Shown one piece after another: positions 8,040 through 16,917 of a stretch of 35,905 nucleotides of DNA. The position numbers were made by a program, and so were the translations under genes. Below the pieces are notes generated by a model, which was given only the letters and a program-made list of their open reading frames with translations, had not been told where the DNA came from and made no database searches. Source of the DNA: Pseudomonadota bacterium (lineage in GTDB: Bacteria > Pseudomonadota > Alphaproteobacteria > Reyranellales > Reyranellaceae); assembly GCA_023386865.1 (NCBI GenBank), contig JAEWIV010000238.1, positions 1 through 35,905 of the forward strand, in the 5' to 3' direction. Positions within the stretch are counted from its first letter, which is position 1. Each line of letters starts with the position of its first letter.

Positions 8040-11000
8040 TCAGCCGTCCTCCAGTATGTCCCGGACCTTGTTCGCCAGCGAAGACATGGCGAACGGCTTG
8101 GCGAGCACCGCCATTCCGGGCTCGAGATGGCCGTTGCCGACGACGGCGTTCTCCGCATAGCCGGTTATGAAGAGGATCTTGAGCTCCGGTCGAAGCTGGC
8201 GCGCGGCGTCGGCGAGCTGCCGGCCGTTCAGCCCGCCGGGCAAACCGACGTCGGTCACCATGAGGTCGATGCGCTGCCGGGTCTCCAGGATCCTCGTTGC
8301 CGAGGGGCCGTCGCTGGCCTCGAGAATCCGGTAGCGGTTTTCCGACAGAACCTCGGCAATCAGCATGCGCACGGTCGCGTCGTCGTCGACCACCAGCACC
8401 GTTTCGCCGAAGCCGCTCTCGATCGGCTCGATCGACGCGGCATCGGGCTCTTCGGCCTCGCCCAGCCAGCGCGGGAAGTAGAGGCACATCGTCGTACCCC
8501 GGCCAACCTCCGAATAGACACGTACCTGGCCGCCCGACTGGCGCACGAAGCCGTAGATCATCGACAGGCCGAGCCCCGTGCCGCGGCCCAGCGGTTTGGT
8601 GGTGAAGAAGGGATCGAACGCGCGTTCGACGACTTCCGGCGTCATGCCGGTGCCGCTGTCGGTGACGCAGAGCGAGACGTATTGGCCCGCCGGCAGGTCA
8701 CGCTCGCGCGCTGCGCGATCGTCGAGCCACTTGTTGGCGGTCTCTATCGTGAGCTTGCCGCCGTTGGGCATGGCGTCGCGCGCATTGATGCAGAGGTTGA
8801 GCAGTGCGCTCTCGAGCTGGGAGCCGTCGGCGCGCACCGTCCACAGGCCGGCAGCGCCCACCACCTCGACGGCGATGTCCGGTCCCACCGTGCGCCGCAC
8901 CAGGTCCTCCATGCCGGCAATCAGCCGATTGGCGTCGAGCGGGCGGGGATCGAGCGTCTGTCGCCGCGAGAAGGCAAGCAGGCGGTGGGTGAGCGCGGCG
9001 GCCCGATTGGCGGAGTCGAGCGCGGCTCTCAGGAAACGGTCGGCTTCGGCGGGCCGGCCTAAGGCGATGCGATGCTGCGCGCGGTCGAGTGCGCCGGTGA
9101 TGCCCTGCAGGATGTTGTTGAAGTCGTGTGCCAGCCCGCCGGTGAGCTGGCCGACGGCCTCCATCTTCTGCGCCTGGCGCAACGCCTCGTGAGCTTCCTG
9201 CAGCTCCAGCGTGCGGTCGGCGACGCGTCGCTCCAGCACGGCGTTGATGTCGACCAGGGCGGCCGACACCTCCTTCTGCTCCTGGATGTCGGTGTTGGTG
9301 CCGATCCAGCGCGTCACCCGGCCGCCGGCTTCCTTGACCGCCACGGCGCGCGCGATGTGCCAGCGCCAGGCGCCGTCGAAGCGCCGGAGCCGCATCTCGA
9401 CCTCGTAGGTCTGGCCGCTGGCCAGCGCGCGTTCCCAGCGGTCGGTGGCCGCCGACAGGTCGTCGGGATGCACGATGGCCATCCAGCCACCGCCAGCGAG
9501 CGAGCCCGGCGCTGCGCCAGCATAGGCGTAGACCTGGTCATTGAACCAGTCGAGCTCGCCGCTCGCCGGCGCAGTCCAGACGTGGTTGGGCATGGCCTGG
9601 GCCATCGTGCGGAACTGCACCTCGCTGGCGCGTAGTTGCGCTTCAGCGCGCTTCTGCGCCGAGATGTCCAGCACCGTTCCGACGAAGCGGGTGGCCCCGC
9701 CGCCCTGGGCGCCCGCAGCGAAGAACACACGGCCGGTCGCGGCGATCCAGCGCTCGATGCCATCCTCCAGGCCGATGGTGCGGTACTCCACCTCAAACGG
9801 CGCGCGCTCGGCAGGATCGAGGGCGCGCTGCACCGCCTGGTCGATCCTGGCGCGGTCGTCAGGATGCAGGCCTGCCAGGAACACTTCGTAATCGACAGGT
9901 GTGTCGGGCGGCAGGCCGAACAGGGCGCGACAGCGGTCATCCCACAGCAGCGCGCCCGTCATCAGGTCGTAGTCGAAAGTGCCCAGCCGGCCGGCTGCCG
10001 CAGCCAGCCGCAGCCGCTCGGCGCTTTCCTCGCGCGCCGCCTCGTCGCGCACGCGCTCGATGTGCGCCCACGAGCGTTCCGTCACCTCGCGGATCACCGC
10101 CAGCTCGCCGTCGCTCCAGGCATGGGGCTGCTTATGATGCACCGCCATCAGCGCCGTCAGGCGGCCTTCCTTGACCAGCGGCATGCAGATAGTGGCGCTG
10201 ATGCCGATCGCCTGGAAGGTGGCGGATTCGTGTGGCGCGAGTTCCCGTCGGTTGTCGTCGATGACCAGCGGCCGGCCGGCCGAGAGCTCGGTCACCGCCT
10301 TGACGCCGAAGTCGGCGAGACTGTAGTGGCCGACGATACTGGCCGATCCTGGTGCGCACCAATCGCCACGGATGGTGAAGCCGTCCTGGTCGGGGTCCAT
10401 GTCGGCATAGGCGCAGATCGAGGCGGCGAGATGCTCGCCGGTGAGCCGTGTAGTCGTCCTCAGGATCTCGTCGGGGTCGTGCGCGCTGGCAGTGGCTCGG
10501 CCGAGCCGGTCGAGGAAGGACAGCCGCCGTGCATTCTCGCGCACCGCCGCCGAGGCCCTTTCGCGCTCGGTTACATCGGTGCCTTCGACGAAGATGCCGG
10601 TCACGGCACCGGTCGCGTCCCGTACGGGCTGGTAGATGAAGTCGAGGAGGCGCCTTTCGGGCGACGCATCCGGCCCGCTCTGGAGGATGACCGGTGCGGC
10701 GCGGCCGACGTAGCGTTCGCCGGTTTCATAGACGCGATCGAGCAGTTCATGGAAGCCCTGGTCGGCGAGATCGGGCAGTGCCTCGCGGATCGTCTTGCCG
10801 ATCACGTCGCGGTCGGCGATCAGCTGCTGGTAGGCGGCGTTGGTGACGGTGAAGACGTGCTCAGGTCCGTCGAGCCAAGCCATGAAGGAGGGGGCATGCT
10901 GAAACATCTGCGCCAAGCGTTCGCCCTGCGCCGCCATTTCACGCCGCGCCATCACGCGCTCGGTCGTTTCGACCACGACGGCGATCACCCCGCCGGGCCG

Positions 11001-11432
11001 GCCGTTCTCGGCGATCACTGGCGAGTAGAAGAGATCCATCCAGGCGCGCTCGGGTGTGCCGCGGCGATTGAGCACCAGTTCGCGGTCCTTGTACTCCAGC
11101 GTGCCGCCGGCCAAGCCGCCGGCCATGACGTGGCGGTTGAGGTCGGCCACCTCCGGCCAGGCGTCCAGAACGGGCAGGCCCAGGATGCCGGGGTGGCGGT
11201 CGCCGGCAAAGCCGCCATAGGCGTCGTTGTAAAGCATGATGCCGGCCGGTCCCCACAGCAGGACGAGGGGTACCGGAGAGTTGAGCATCAGCCCCAGCGT
11301 CGTCTTCACGCTGGCCGGGCACCCGGCCACGGTGCCGAGCGATTTCGACCAGTCGTGCGCGCGGATGAGGCCGGCCATTTCGCCGTGCCCCGCCAAGAAG
11401 CCCAGTTGCGCGGCCTCGCTACTGCTGCTCAC
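8040..11432 (-). CDS. Multi-PAS/GAF hybrid histidine kinase with C-terminal receiver
   Basis: 1130 residues, no membrane helix, so a soluble cytoplasmic sensor. In order: PAS (about 45-165), PAS (170-290), GAF (310-460), PAS_3 (475-595), PAS (605-720), coiled coil (about 720-755), HisKA with phospho-acceptor His769 in GGLAHDFNN, HATPase_c (N box at 879-892, DSGTGM 925-930, GTGLGLS 951-957), and a receiver (about 1011-1128) with Asp1016-1018, phospho-acceptor Asp1061 and Lys1112. The start is a GTG at 11432 preceded by GGGGAAAGA; an internal ATG at codon 19 is the alternative. No response regulator with an output domain is adjacent, so the phosphorelay partner is elsewhere. The ligand is unknown. 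Confidence 0.92.
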   Translation of the reverse strand: MSSSSEAAQLGFLAGHGEMAGLIRAHDWSKSLGTVAGCPASVKTTLGLMLNSPVPLVLLWGPAGIMLYNDAYGGFAGDRHPGILGLPVLDAWPEVADLNRHVMAGGLAGGTLEYKDRELVLNRRGTPERAWMDLFYSPVIAENGRPGGVIAVVVETTERVMARREMAAQGERLAQMFQHAPSFMAWLDGPEHVFTVTNAAYQQLIADRDVIGKTIREALPDLADQGFHELLDRVYETGERYVGRAAPVILQSGPDASPERRLLDFIYQPVRDATGAVTGIFVEGTDVTERERASAAVRENARRLSFLDRLGRATASAHDPDEILRTTTRLTGEHLAASICAYADMDPDQDGFTIRGDWCAPGSASIVGHYSLADFGVKAVTELSAGRPLVIDDNRRELAPHESATFQAIGISATICMPLVKEGRLTALMAVHHKQPHAWSDGELAVIREVTERSWAHIERVRDEAAREESAERLRLAAAAGRLGTFDYDLMTGALLWDDRCRALFGLPPDTPVDYEVFLAGLHPDDRARIDQAVQRALDPAERAPFEVEYRTIGLEDGIERWIAATGRVFFAAGAQGGGATRFVGTVLDISAQKRAEAQLRASEVQFRTMAQAMPNHVWTAPASGELDWFNDQVYAYAGAAPGSLAGGGWMAIVHPDDLSAATDRWERALASGQTYEVEMRLRRFDGAWRWHIARAVAVKEAGGRVTRWIGTNTDIQEQKEVSAALVDINAVLERRVADRTLELQEAHEALRQAQKMEAVGQLTGGLAHDFNNILQGITGALDRAQHRIALGRPAEADRFLRAALDSANRAAALTHRLLAFSRRQTLDPRPLDANRLIAGMEDLVRRTVGPDIAVEVVGAAGLWTVRADGSQLESALLNLCINARDAMPNGGKLTIETANKWLDDRAARERDLPAGQYVSLCVTDSGTGMTPEVVERAFDPFFTTKPLGRGTGLGLSMIYGFVRQSGGQVRVYSEVGRGTTMCLYFPRWLGEAEEPDAASIEPIESGFGETVLVVDDDATVRMLIAEVLSENRYRILEASDGPSATRILETRQRIDLMVTDVGLPGGLNGRQLADAARQLRPELKILFITGYAENAVVGNGHLEPGMAVLAKPFAMSSLANKVRDILEDG

Positions 11433-11523
11433 TCTTTCCCCGCGCCGCTACGCTGTGACGTTGGAAAACGCTACGTGCCGCTGCAGGTTCCTTTCCCCGG
11501 CCGGCGATGCCGGAGTTGGGTCA

Positions 11524-12528
11524 TCACCGCTGACCCTCCTTGGTCGGGCGAATGAGCGTCTTGATCTGTCGCCAGAGCGGCGACAGCACGCGACTACCGA
11601 GCGGAATGGACATCAGGCCGACGGCGATCCCGGCCGCGCCGGCCCCGGCTGCTTCCACCAGCCAGGCGACTACCGCGCCGGCAAAGGGCATGGCGCGACC
11701 GGCGGCTGCGCCGGCGTCCTGCAGCACGTGCGCCGGCCAGCCCAGCCCGTACGTCTCGAGGCCATGGAGGACGATGCCGCCGCCAACCCAGATCATGGCT
11801 GCCGTCCCGATAGCCCCCAGGCCACCCAGCAGCAATGGCATGGCCTGGACGAGGCCGCGGCCGGTGAAGCGCAGAGGCGCGGCGAGCGGCGAAGCGGGGG
11901 ACAGGCGCGCCAGCGCGAGGCCGACGTCGTCTGCTTTCACGATCAGGGCGACGACGCCGTAAACCGCAGCCGTTATGCCGACGCCGACCACGGCGAGAAT
12001 CGCGCCCTGCTTGACGATGCCGCCGGCGGGGATTGCGGCCAGCGTGATGGCCATGATCTCGGCCGAAAGGATGAAGTCGGTCTTGATTGCGCTCGCGACC
12101 TTCTCGTCCTCGAAGCTCCTCGCATCCAGCGCCACGGTCTCAAGCTTTGCCTCATGGCTGTGCGCGGCATGCGGCAAGATGGCCGCGTAGAGTTTCTCCA
12201 CGCCTTCGTAACAAAGATAGGCGCCGCCGAGCATCAAGAGCGGCGTGATCGCCTGCGGCAGAAACAGGCTGAGGATGAGGGCCGCCGGAAGCAGGATCAG
12301 GAGCTTGTTCTTGAGCGAGCCCAGCGCGATCCGGCCGATGATCGGCAACTCGCGCGCCGCGCTGAAGCCGGTGACGTAGCGTGGCGTGACGGCGGTGTCG
12401 TCGATGACCACGCCGGCGGCCTTGGTGCCGGCCTTGGCGGCCTGGCCGGCGACATCGTCGATCGAGGCGGCGGCGGCCTTCGCCAACGTCGCGACATCGT
12501 CGAACAGGGCCATCAAACCGACGCTCAT
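11524..12528 (-). CDS. DUF808 family inner-membrane protein (YedI-like)
   Basis: 334 residues matching the DUF808 family by its N-terminus (MALFDDVATLAKAAAASIDD), the conserved soluble segment KLLILLPAA...PLLMLGGAYLCYEG, and the EKVASAIKTDFILSAEI motif before the membrane helices. About six or seven hydrophobic segments are visible (for example 79-105, 168-200, 227-262, 285-310). Function is unknown for the family. The ATG at 12528 has GAAGG upstream; a second ATG five codons in is the start in some relatives. It follows the YihY gene on the same strand after 92 bp that contain a partial hairpin, and precedes the hybrid kinase only by orientation. Confidence 0.88.
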   Translation of the reverse strand: MSVGLMALFDDVATLAKAAAASIDDVAGQAAKAGTKAAGVVIDDTAVTPRYVTGFSAARELPIIGRIALGSLKNKLLILLPAALILSLFLPQAITPLLMLGGAYLCYEGVEKLYAAILPHAAHSHEAKLETVALDARSFEDEKVASAIKTDFILSAEIMAITLAAIPAGGIVKQGAILAVVGVGITAAVYGVVALIVKADDVGLALARLSPASPLAAPLRFTGRGLVQAMPLLLGGLGAIGTAAMIWVGGGIVLHGLETYGLGWPAHVLQDAGAAAGRAMPFAGAVVAWLVEAAGAGAAGIAVGLMSIPLGSRVLSPLWRQIKTLIRPTKEGQR

Positions 12529-12546
12529 GGACGCACCTTCTCAATG

Positions 12547-12587
12547 TTCCGCTTCCGCTCCTCCCCGGGAAGGAGCCCGAAACGGAA
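12547..12587. terminator. Imperfect stem-loop between YihY and DUF808 genes
   Basis: TTCCG (12547-12551) can pair with CGGAA (12583-12587), and GCTCCT (12557-12562) with AGGAGC (12571-12576). The inner block is part of a 20-bp near-palindrome (9 of 10 pairs). It sits after the YihY stop on the minus strand. There is no clear U-tract, so it may be an attenuating or transcript-end hairpin rather than a true terminator. Confidence 0.35.
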
Positions 12588-12620
12588 TGTAGGTGCGGCG
12601 GCGGTGGGACGGAACGCGTT

Positions 12621-13508
12621 TCAGGCGCCCTCTCGCTGTTTCGAGCGCACGCGGGTGAACTCGGCACCGAACAGCACGATCTGCGCCGTGTAGTAGATCC
12701 AGATCAGCACGACGACGATCGATGCAGACGCGCCGTACGTCGATTCCAGGCCTTGCTTGCCGATGTAGAAGCCGATCAGGAACTTGCCGATCTCGAACAG
12801 TACCGCCGTGCCGATGCCGCCCAGCCAGACGTCGCGCCAGGCCACCTCGGCGTCGGGCAGCCACTTGAACATCATGGCGAAGAGCACGCTGATGACGACG
12901 AATGAGACGACGAGGCCGACCGCGTGCAGCAGCGGCTCGGGGATGAACGTGCCGAAGCTGCGTGTAGCGGCGGCCAGGCCTGCCGTCAGCAGCATCGACA
13001 CGAGCAGCAGGAACCCCACCGTCAGCACGCCAGCCAGCGATAGGACATAGTTGCGGGCAAATCCCCACAGGCCGCCGCCGCGCTCGGGCTTTACCTCCCA
13101 GACGACGTTCAGCGCTTCCTTGAGCTGCACCACCACGCCGACGGCGGCGAAGACGAGAGTGACGGTGCCGATGACGGACGCGAAGAGGCCTTCGCTGGGT
13201 TTGCCCGCAGCCGTCAGCATGGTGTTGACGGCTTCGCTGCCCTTGTCGCCCAAGAGACCGCGAATGGCCTCGCTCACCTCGCGCTGGACGCCCTCGCGGC
13301 CGAAGATCAGGGCGGCGATGGAGATCACCACCACGATAAGGGGCCCCAGGGAGAAGATGGAGTAGTAGGCTATGGCGGCGCCCGCCTTGGCGCTCTTGTG
13401 TGCCGACCACTCGGAGACGGCGGCCTTCAGCGCGGCCCACAGTCCTGGCGGGACGGCTTCGCGCTCGTCCTGGCTTTCGCCGGCCTGGTTGGTTCTTGAG
13501 CTGGCCAT
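12621..13508 (-). CDS. YihY/BrkB family inner-membrane protein
   Basis: 295 residues with six hydrophobic segments and the family signatures: AGAAIAYYSIFSLGPLIVVVI near the first helix, LFGREG, and the C-terminal LIWIYYTAQIVLFGAEFTRV. The family (formerly called RNase BN, now regarded as a membrane protein of unknown function) is common beside stress genes. The start is taken at the ATG at 13508 (MASSRTNQ); the next upstream in-frame initiator is a TTG at 13520 and neither has a strong ribosome site. The N-terminal 25 residues are polar. A divergent VOC gene begins at 13683. Confidence 0.9.
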   Translation of the reverse strand: MASSRTNQAGESQDEREAVPPGLWAALKAAVSEWSAHKSAKAGAAIAYYSIFSLGPLIVVVISIAALIFGREGVQREVSEAIRGLLGDKGSEAVNTMLTAAGKPSEGLFASVIGTVTLVFAAVGVVVQLKEALNVVWEVKPERGGGLWGFARNYVLSLAGVLTVGFLLLVSMLLTAGLAAATRSFGTFIPEPLLHAVGLVVSFVVISVLFAMMFKWLPDAEVAWRDVWLGGIGTAVLFEIGKFLIGFYIGKQGLESTYGASASIVVVLIWIYYTAQIVLFGAEFTRVRSKQREGA

Positions 13509-13682
13509 GGTCGGCGACAACGACGCCGGCGACGGCGCGTTGCACCGGCCATCGTCGGCAGGTAGGACGCGATGAGATCGCCCGTCCGGCCAATGGCCTC
13601 ACCGCCCTGGTGACCGACAGGCTGGCTGGACCTGGTGACCCAGCTGCGGCAATACCATGCCATCGCCATGCAGGAGTTTCCG

Positions 13683-14108
13683 ATGACGCCTCGCGTATCC
13701 GTCCTCACGCTCGGTGTGGCCGATCTGGACCGGTCGCTCGCGTTCTATCGCGACGGTCTTGGCCTGCCGACCGAGGGCATCGTCGGCCGCGAATTCGAGC
13801 ACGGCGCCGTTGCCTTCTTCGAGCTCTCGGGAGGCCTGAAGCTCGCGATCTGGGCCCAGGACGACATCGCCTACGATACCGGCCTGTCCAAGACAGCGAT
13901 CAGCCCGACCTCGTTTACGATCGGCCACAATGTGGCGAGCCGAGGCGAGGTCGACGCCGTCATGGCCCAGGCCCGCCGCGCCGGCGCCGAGGTGGTCAAG
14001 CCGCCGCAGGACACCTTTTATGGCGGCTATGCAGGATATTTCCGCGATCCGTCCGGGCACGTGTGGGAGGTCGTGTGGAACACCGCCGATCCTCCGGCGG
14101 AGGCGTGA
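13683..14108 (+). CDS. VOC (glyoxalase/bleomycin-resistance) family protein
   Basis: 141 residues forming one VOC module of two beta-alpha-beta-beta-beta units: SVLTLGVADLDRSLAFYRDGLGL at the N-terminus and GGYAGYFRDPSGHVWEVVWN at the C-terminus, where the Glu of HVWEV is a usual metal-ligand position. The family binds a divalent metal and acts on varied small molecules; the substrate cannot be read here. The ATG at 13683 has AGGAG 7 bp upstream, which decides the start over the ATG 16 codons earlier. It is convergent with the HWE kinase (44 bp between stops) and stands alone on the plus strand. Confidence 0.88.
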   Translation: MTPRVSVLTLGVADLDRSLAFYRDGLGLPTEGIVGREFEHGAVAFFELSGGLKLAIWAQDDIAYDTGLSKTAISPTSFTIGHNVASRGEVDAVMAQARRAGAEVVKPPQDTFYGGYAGYFRDPSGHVWEVVWNTADPPAEA

Positions 14109-14152
14109 GCCTCAGCCTTCGGTAGTGTGGGATCCGGCTCGACAGGTTGCCT

Positions 14153-15556
14153 TCAGATTTGGGGCGCCAAGGCCGCGGTCATTTCGAAGCGAACGCCATC
14201 GGCCGCGAACTCGAGCCGCGTCCGGCCGTCCAGCAGGCTGTCCTGCAGCAGCCGGCTGCCGAAGCCGCGGCGCTCGGGCGCCACGACACGAGGCCCGCCG
14301 GTTTCACGCCAGCTCATCGCCAACTCACCCTTGTGCACTTGCCAGCGCAGCTCGATCCGCCCTTCGGGTCGCGACAGCGCGCCGTATTTGGCTGCATTGG
14401 TCGCCAGCTCGTGCAGTGCCAGGGACAGCGCCAGGGCGTGCTTGGGCGAGATTTCGAGCGACGGTCCCGCAAGCGAGATCTGGCCGGCAGCGAACGGCGC
14501 CATGGCGCGCGCCACCACCTGGACGAGGTCCGCCCCGGACCAGCTGCGATCCGTCAGCAGGTCGTGCGCCCGGGCCAGCGACTGGATGCGTGCTTCCAGC
14601 GCCGTCTGCGCCGCACGGAGATCGGCCGCGCCGCGCATTGTCTGGTAGGCGATCGACTGCACGGTGGCGAGCGTGTTCTTGACGCGGTGATTGAGCTCAT
14701 TGACCAGCAGGCGCTGCAGTTCTTCGGCCCGTTTCAGCTCGCTGAGGTCGCGGCTCGCGCCGGAAATGGCAACGGCTTTGCGCTGGGCGCCTTTGCCCTC
14801 GAACTCGACCAGGCCCCAGGCACTCAGCCAGCGCCAGGTCCCGTCGGGCTGCTTCACGCGGTATTCGACGTCGTAGCGGCCGTCGCCTTGGGGATCGAGC
14901 GCCTTGGCCACGCGCGACCACATCAGTGCCATGTCGTCGGGATGGAACTTCGCCTTCACGCCTTCCTCGTCGTGCAGGAAGCGCGCCTCGCTCAGCCCGT
15001 ACAGAGTTTGGGCGTTGTCGTCGTAGATGCAGATGTTGTCGGCCAGGGTGTAGCGCCAAGTGCCCATCTTGGACGCCACCATGGCGAGATCGAAGGTGCG
15101 CTGCTGGCGCTCCAGCACGAGCCGCATGTCGTGCTCACGCGTAACGTCCTGAAAACAGTTGATGGCGCCCACCACCAAGCCGTCACCATCGACCAACGGC
15201 GCAACGTCGATGCGTGCGACCCAGCGCTTGCCGTCACGGTTGTGGACGACGGCCTCGACGCCATCCGCACGCCTGCCGTCCAGCACGGCACGGGCCACAG
15301 GCGTCTGATCGGGCGGGACGAAGTCACCGTCGAGCGTCTCCACGCGAAAACAACCGCAAAAGCGCTGTGCTGGATCAAGAAGGCGGGGGGCTATGCCCCA
15401 CAGCTCGACGGCACGGCGATTGACCCGCAGGATCCGGCCGTCGATGTCGCAGGCGTAGACCCCGATGGGCAAGGCGTCGAGCACCAGCTCGTCCAGCTCG
15501 AGAAATGATTCCAGAAGCGGTGTCTGGAGCGGCACATCGAGCTTCAGCAGGGACAC
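14153..15556 (-). CDS. PAS-domain HWE-type sensor histidine kinase
   Basis: 467 residues: two PAS domains (about 22-145 and 150-275), then a HWE/HisKA_2 dimerisation helix with phospho-acceptor His290 (NELNHRVKNTLATVQSIA), and the HWE ATPase with LHELATNAAKYGALS (His382), WRETGGP (the W-x-E signature) and GFGSRLL. No membrane segment, so cytoplasmic. The family often acts in general stress or light/redox pathways with receiver-only partners; none is adjacent. The start is the GTG at 15556 after GAAGGG; a TTG at 15625 would give 23 more residues and is the alternative. Its promoter would lie in the 213 bp separating it from the DyP peroxidase upstream, or it may be read from that gene. Confidence 0.88.
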   Translation of the reverse strand: MSLLKLDVPLQTPLLESFLELDELVLDALPIGVYACDIDGRILRVNRRAVELWGIAPRLLDPAQRFCGCFRVETLDGDFVPPDQTPVARAVLDGRRADGVEAVVHNRDGKRWVARIDVAPLVDGDGLVVGAINCFQDVTREHDMRLVLERQQRTFDLAMVASKMGTWRYTLADNICIYDDNAQTLYGLSEARFLHDEEGVKAKFHPDDMALMWSRVAKALDPQGDGRYDVEYRVKQPDGTWRWLSAWGLVEFEGKGAQRKAVAISGASRDLSELKRAEELQRLLVNELNHRVKNTLATVQSIAYQTMRGAADLRAAQTALEARIQSLARAHDLLTDRSWSGADLVQVVARAMAPFAAGQISLAGPSLEISPKHALALSLALHELATNAAKYGALSRPEGRIELRWQVHKGELAMSWRETGGPRVVAPERRGFGSRLLQDSLLDGRTRLEFAADGVRFEMTAALAPQI

Positions 15557-15769
15557 CGCAATCCCTTCGCAATAAACTGGATCGATAGCCTGATCCTGCT
15601 GCGCCAAGACGGCATATGTCCGCAACCCCCGGAAGTGCGTTCACGAAGAACGCCGCCGGCCGCAGAAGGTTGCAGCATTGATGTGGTCCCGCCGGTTTGC
15701 TGCCAACTGCAGGCAACATCGCGCCGCCGTCTCGCTGATCGGATCACGATCCGCAGCTCGCCCACGGCG

Positions 15770-16783
15770 CTACTGGTCGGTGTTCCTCAGCGAGCCGATT
15801 CCCAGGGATGCACCGGCCACCGGCGACGGGGCCGCCGTATCGATCCCGCCATCTGGCGTTGGAGCGTCCACGACGACCCTGTCCAGGAACGTCGCCGACG
15901 GCACAAAGAACAGCGTGCCGGTGACGGGATGGCTGAAGTCCAGCAGGCGGTCGTAGTTGCCGGGCGGTCGGCCGACGAACATGTTCTCGAGCATCCGCTC
16001 GATGCGGCTGGGCGAGCGGGCATAGCCGCAAAAATAGGTGCCGTACTCGGCCTTTCCGACTTCGCCGAACGGCATGTTGGCTCGCACGATCTTGAGTTCC
16101 GCGCCGTTCTCCTCGATCACCGTCAGCGCGTTATGCGCGAACGTCGGTTTCACGGCATCGTCGAGCTCGATGTCGGAAAGCTTGGTGCGGCCGACGAACC
16201 CTTCCTGCTGCTCGACGGGGATGGCGTTCCAGCCCTTCAGGTCATGCAGGTATTTCTGCACGATCACGTAGCTGCCGCCGGCGAATGCCGCATCCTCGTC
16301 GCCGATCACCGTGGCCTCGAGTGCCTCCTGATCGACGGGGTTCTCCGTGCCGTCGACGAAGCCCAGCAGGTCGCGATTGTCGAAGTACTTGAAGCCGTGC
16401 ACCTCGTCGGCCACCGCAACGGCGCCGTCGAGCCGCGACATGATCTGGGCGGCAAGCTCGAAGCAGAGATCCATGCTCGCCGAGCGGATGTGGAAGAAGA
16501 GGTCGCCGGGCGTAGCGACGGCGTGATGCTGGCCGCGGATCTCGCGGAACGGATGCAGCTCCTGTGGTTTCGGCGCTCCGAAGAGACGATCCCACGCGTC
16601 GGACCCCACGGCCATGACGCAACTCAGACGGCTGTCGGGGTGGCGGAAACCGACCGAGCGCACGAGGGCCGACAGGTCGGCGCACAGCGCCCTCGCCGCG
16701 GTCTCGGGCTCCGGCCCATCGTTCACCGTCACGACGAGGAAGATGGCGGCGCGCGTCAGCGGCGCGGCCACCGGTTGAGACAT
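15770..16783 (-). CDS. DyP-type peroxidase (YfeX-like) with encapsulin cargo peptide
   Basis: 337 residues of the dye-decolorising heme peroxidase family. Visible landmarks: distal GxxDG with Asp144 (GFVDGTENP), proximal heme ligand His217 (PTFAHNALT) and distal Arg234 (KIVRANMPFG). No signal peptide. After the catalytic fold (to about residue 305) there is a Pro/Ala/Gly-rich linker and then SLGIGSLR at residues 326-333, which matches the cargo-loading peptide that directs DyP enzymes into encapsulin nanocompartments. The start at 16783 (MSQPVAAPLTRAAIF) aligns with known relatives; upstream ATGs at 16807 and 16858 lack support. No encapsulin shell gene is in the window. Enzyme call is firm; packaging is inferred from the peptide. 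Confidence 0.93.
   Translation of the reverse strand: MSQPVAAPLTRAAIFLVVTVNDGPEPETAARALCADLSALVRSVGFRHPDSRLSCVMAVGSDAWDRLFGAPKPQELHPFREIRGQHHAVATPGDLFFHIRSASMDLCFELAAQIMSRLDGAVAVADEVHGFKYFDNRDLLGFVDGTENPVDQEALEATVIGDEDAAFAGGSYVIVQKYLHDLKGWNAIPVEQQEGFVGRTKLSDIELDDAVKPTFAHNALTVIEENGAELKIVRANMPFGEVGKAEYGTYFCGYARSPSRIERMLENMFVGRPPGNYDRLLDFSHPVTGTLFFVPSATFLDRVVVDAPTPDGGIDTAAPSPVAGASLGIGSLRNTDQ
15785..15808 (-). other. Encapsulin cargo-loading peptide of the DyP peroxidase
   Basis: Codons for SLGIGSLR, eight residues from near the end of the DyP peroxidase, followed only by NTDQ. Known targeting peptides of DyP and other encapsulin cargo follow a L-(T/G)-(I/V)-G-S-L-(K/R) pattern behind a flexible Pro/Gly/Ala linker, and both parts are present here. 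This is pattern recognition; the decisive evidence would be a shell gene in the same genome. Confidence 0.75.
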
Positions 16784-16917
16784 CGTGGACGGCACGCAAC
16801 GCTCCATGCAGCTCGGTTCAGGCGCGCCACGATAGGGACTTTGGTGGGAGGATGCCACTTCGGGGCGCTCGCCCGTCCAGCGGATCGCCGGCCGGCCACG
16901 ACGCCGCCGTTCTTGGT

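Noticed and set aside
9636..11555. A 639-residue open frame antisense to the hybrid kinase
   Set aside because: Shadow of a high-GC coding sequence; the kinase on the other strand has every expected motif.
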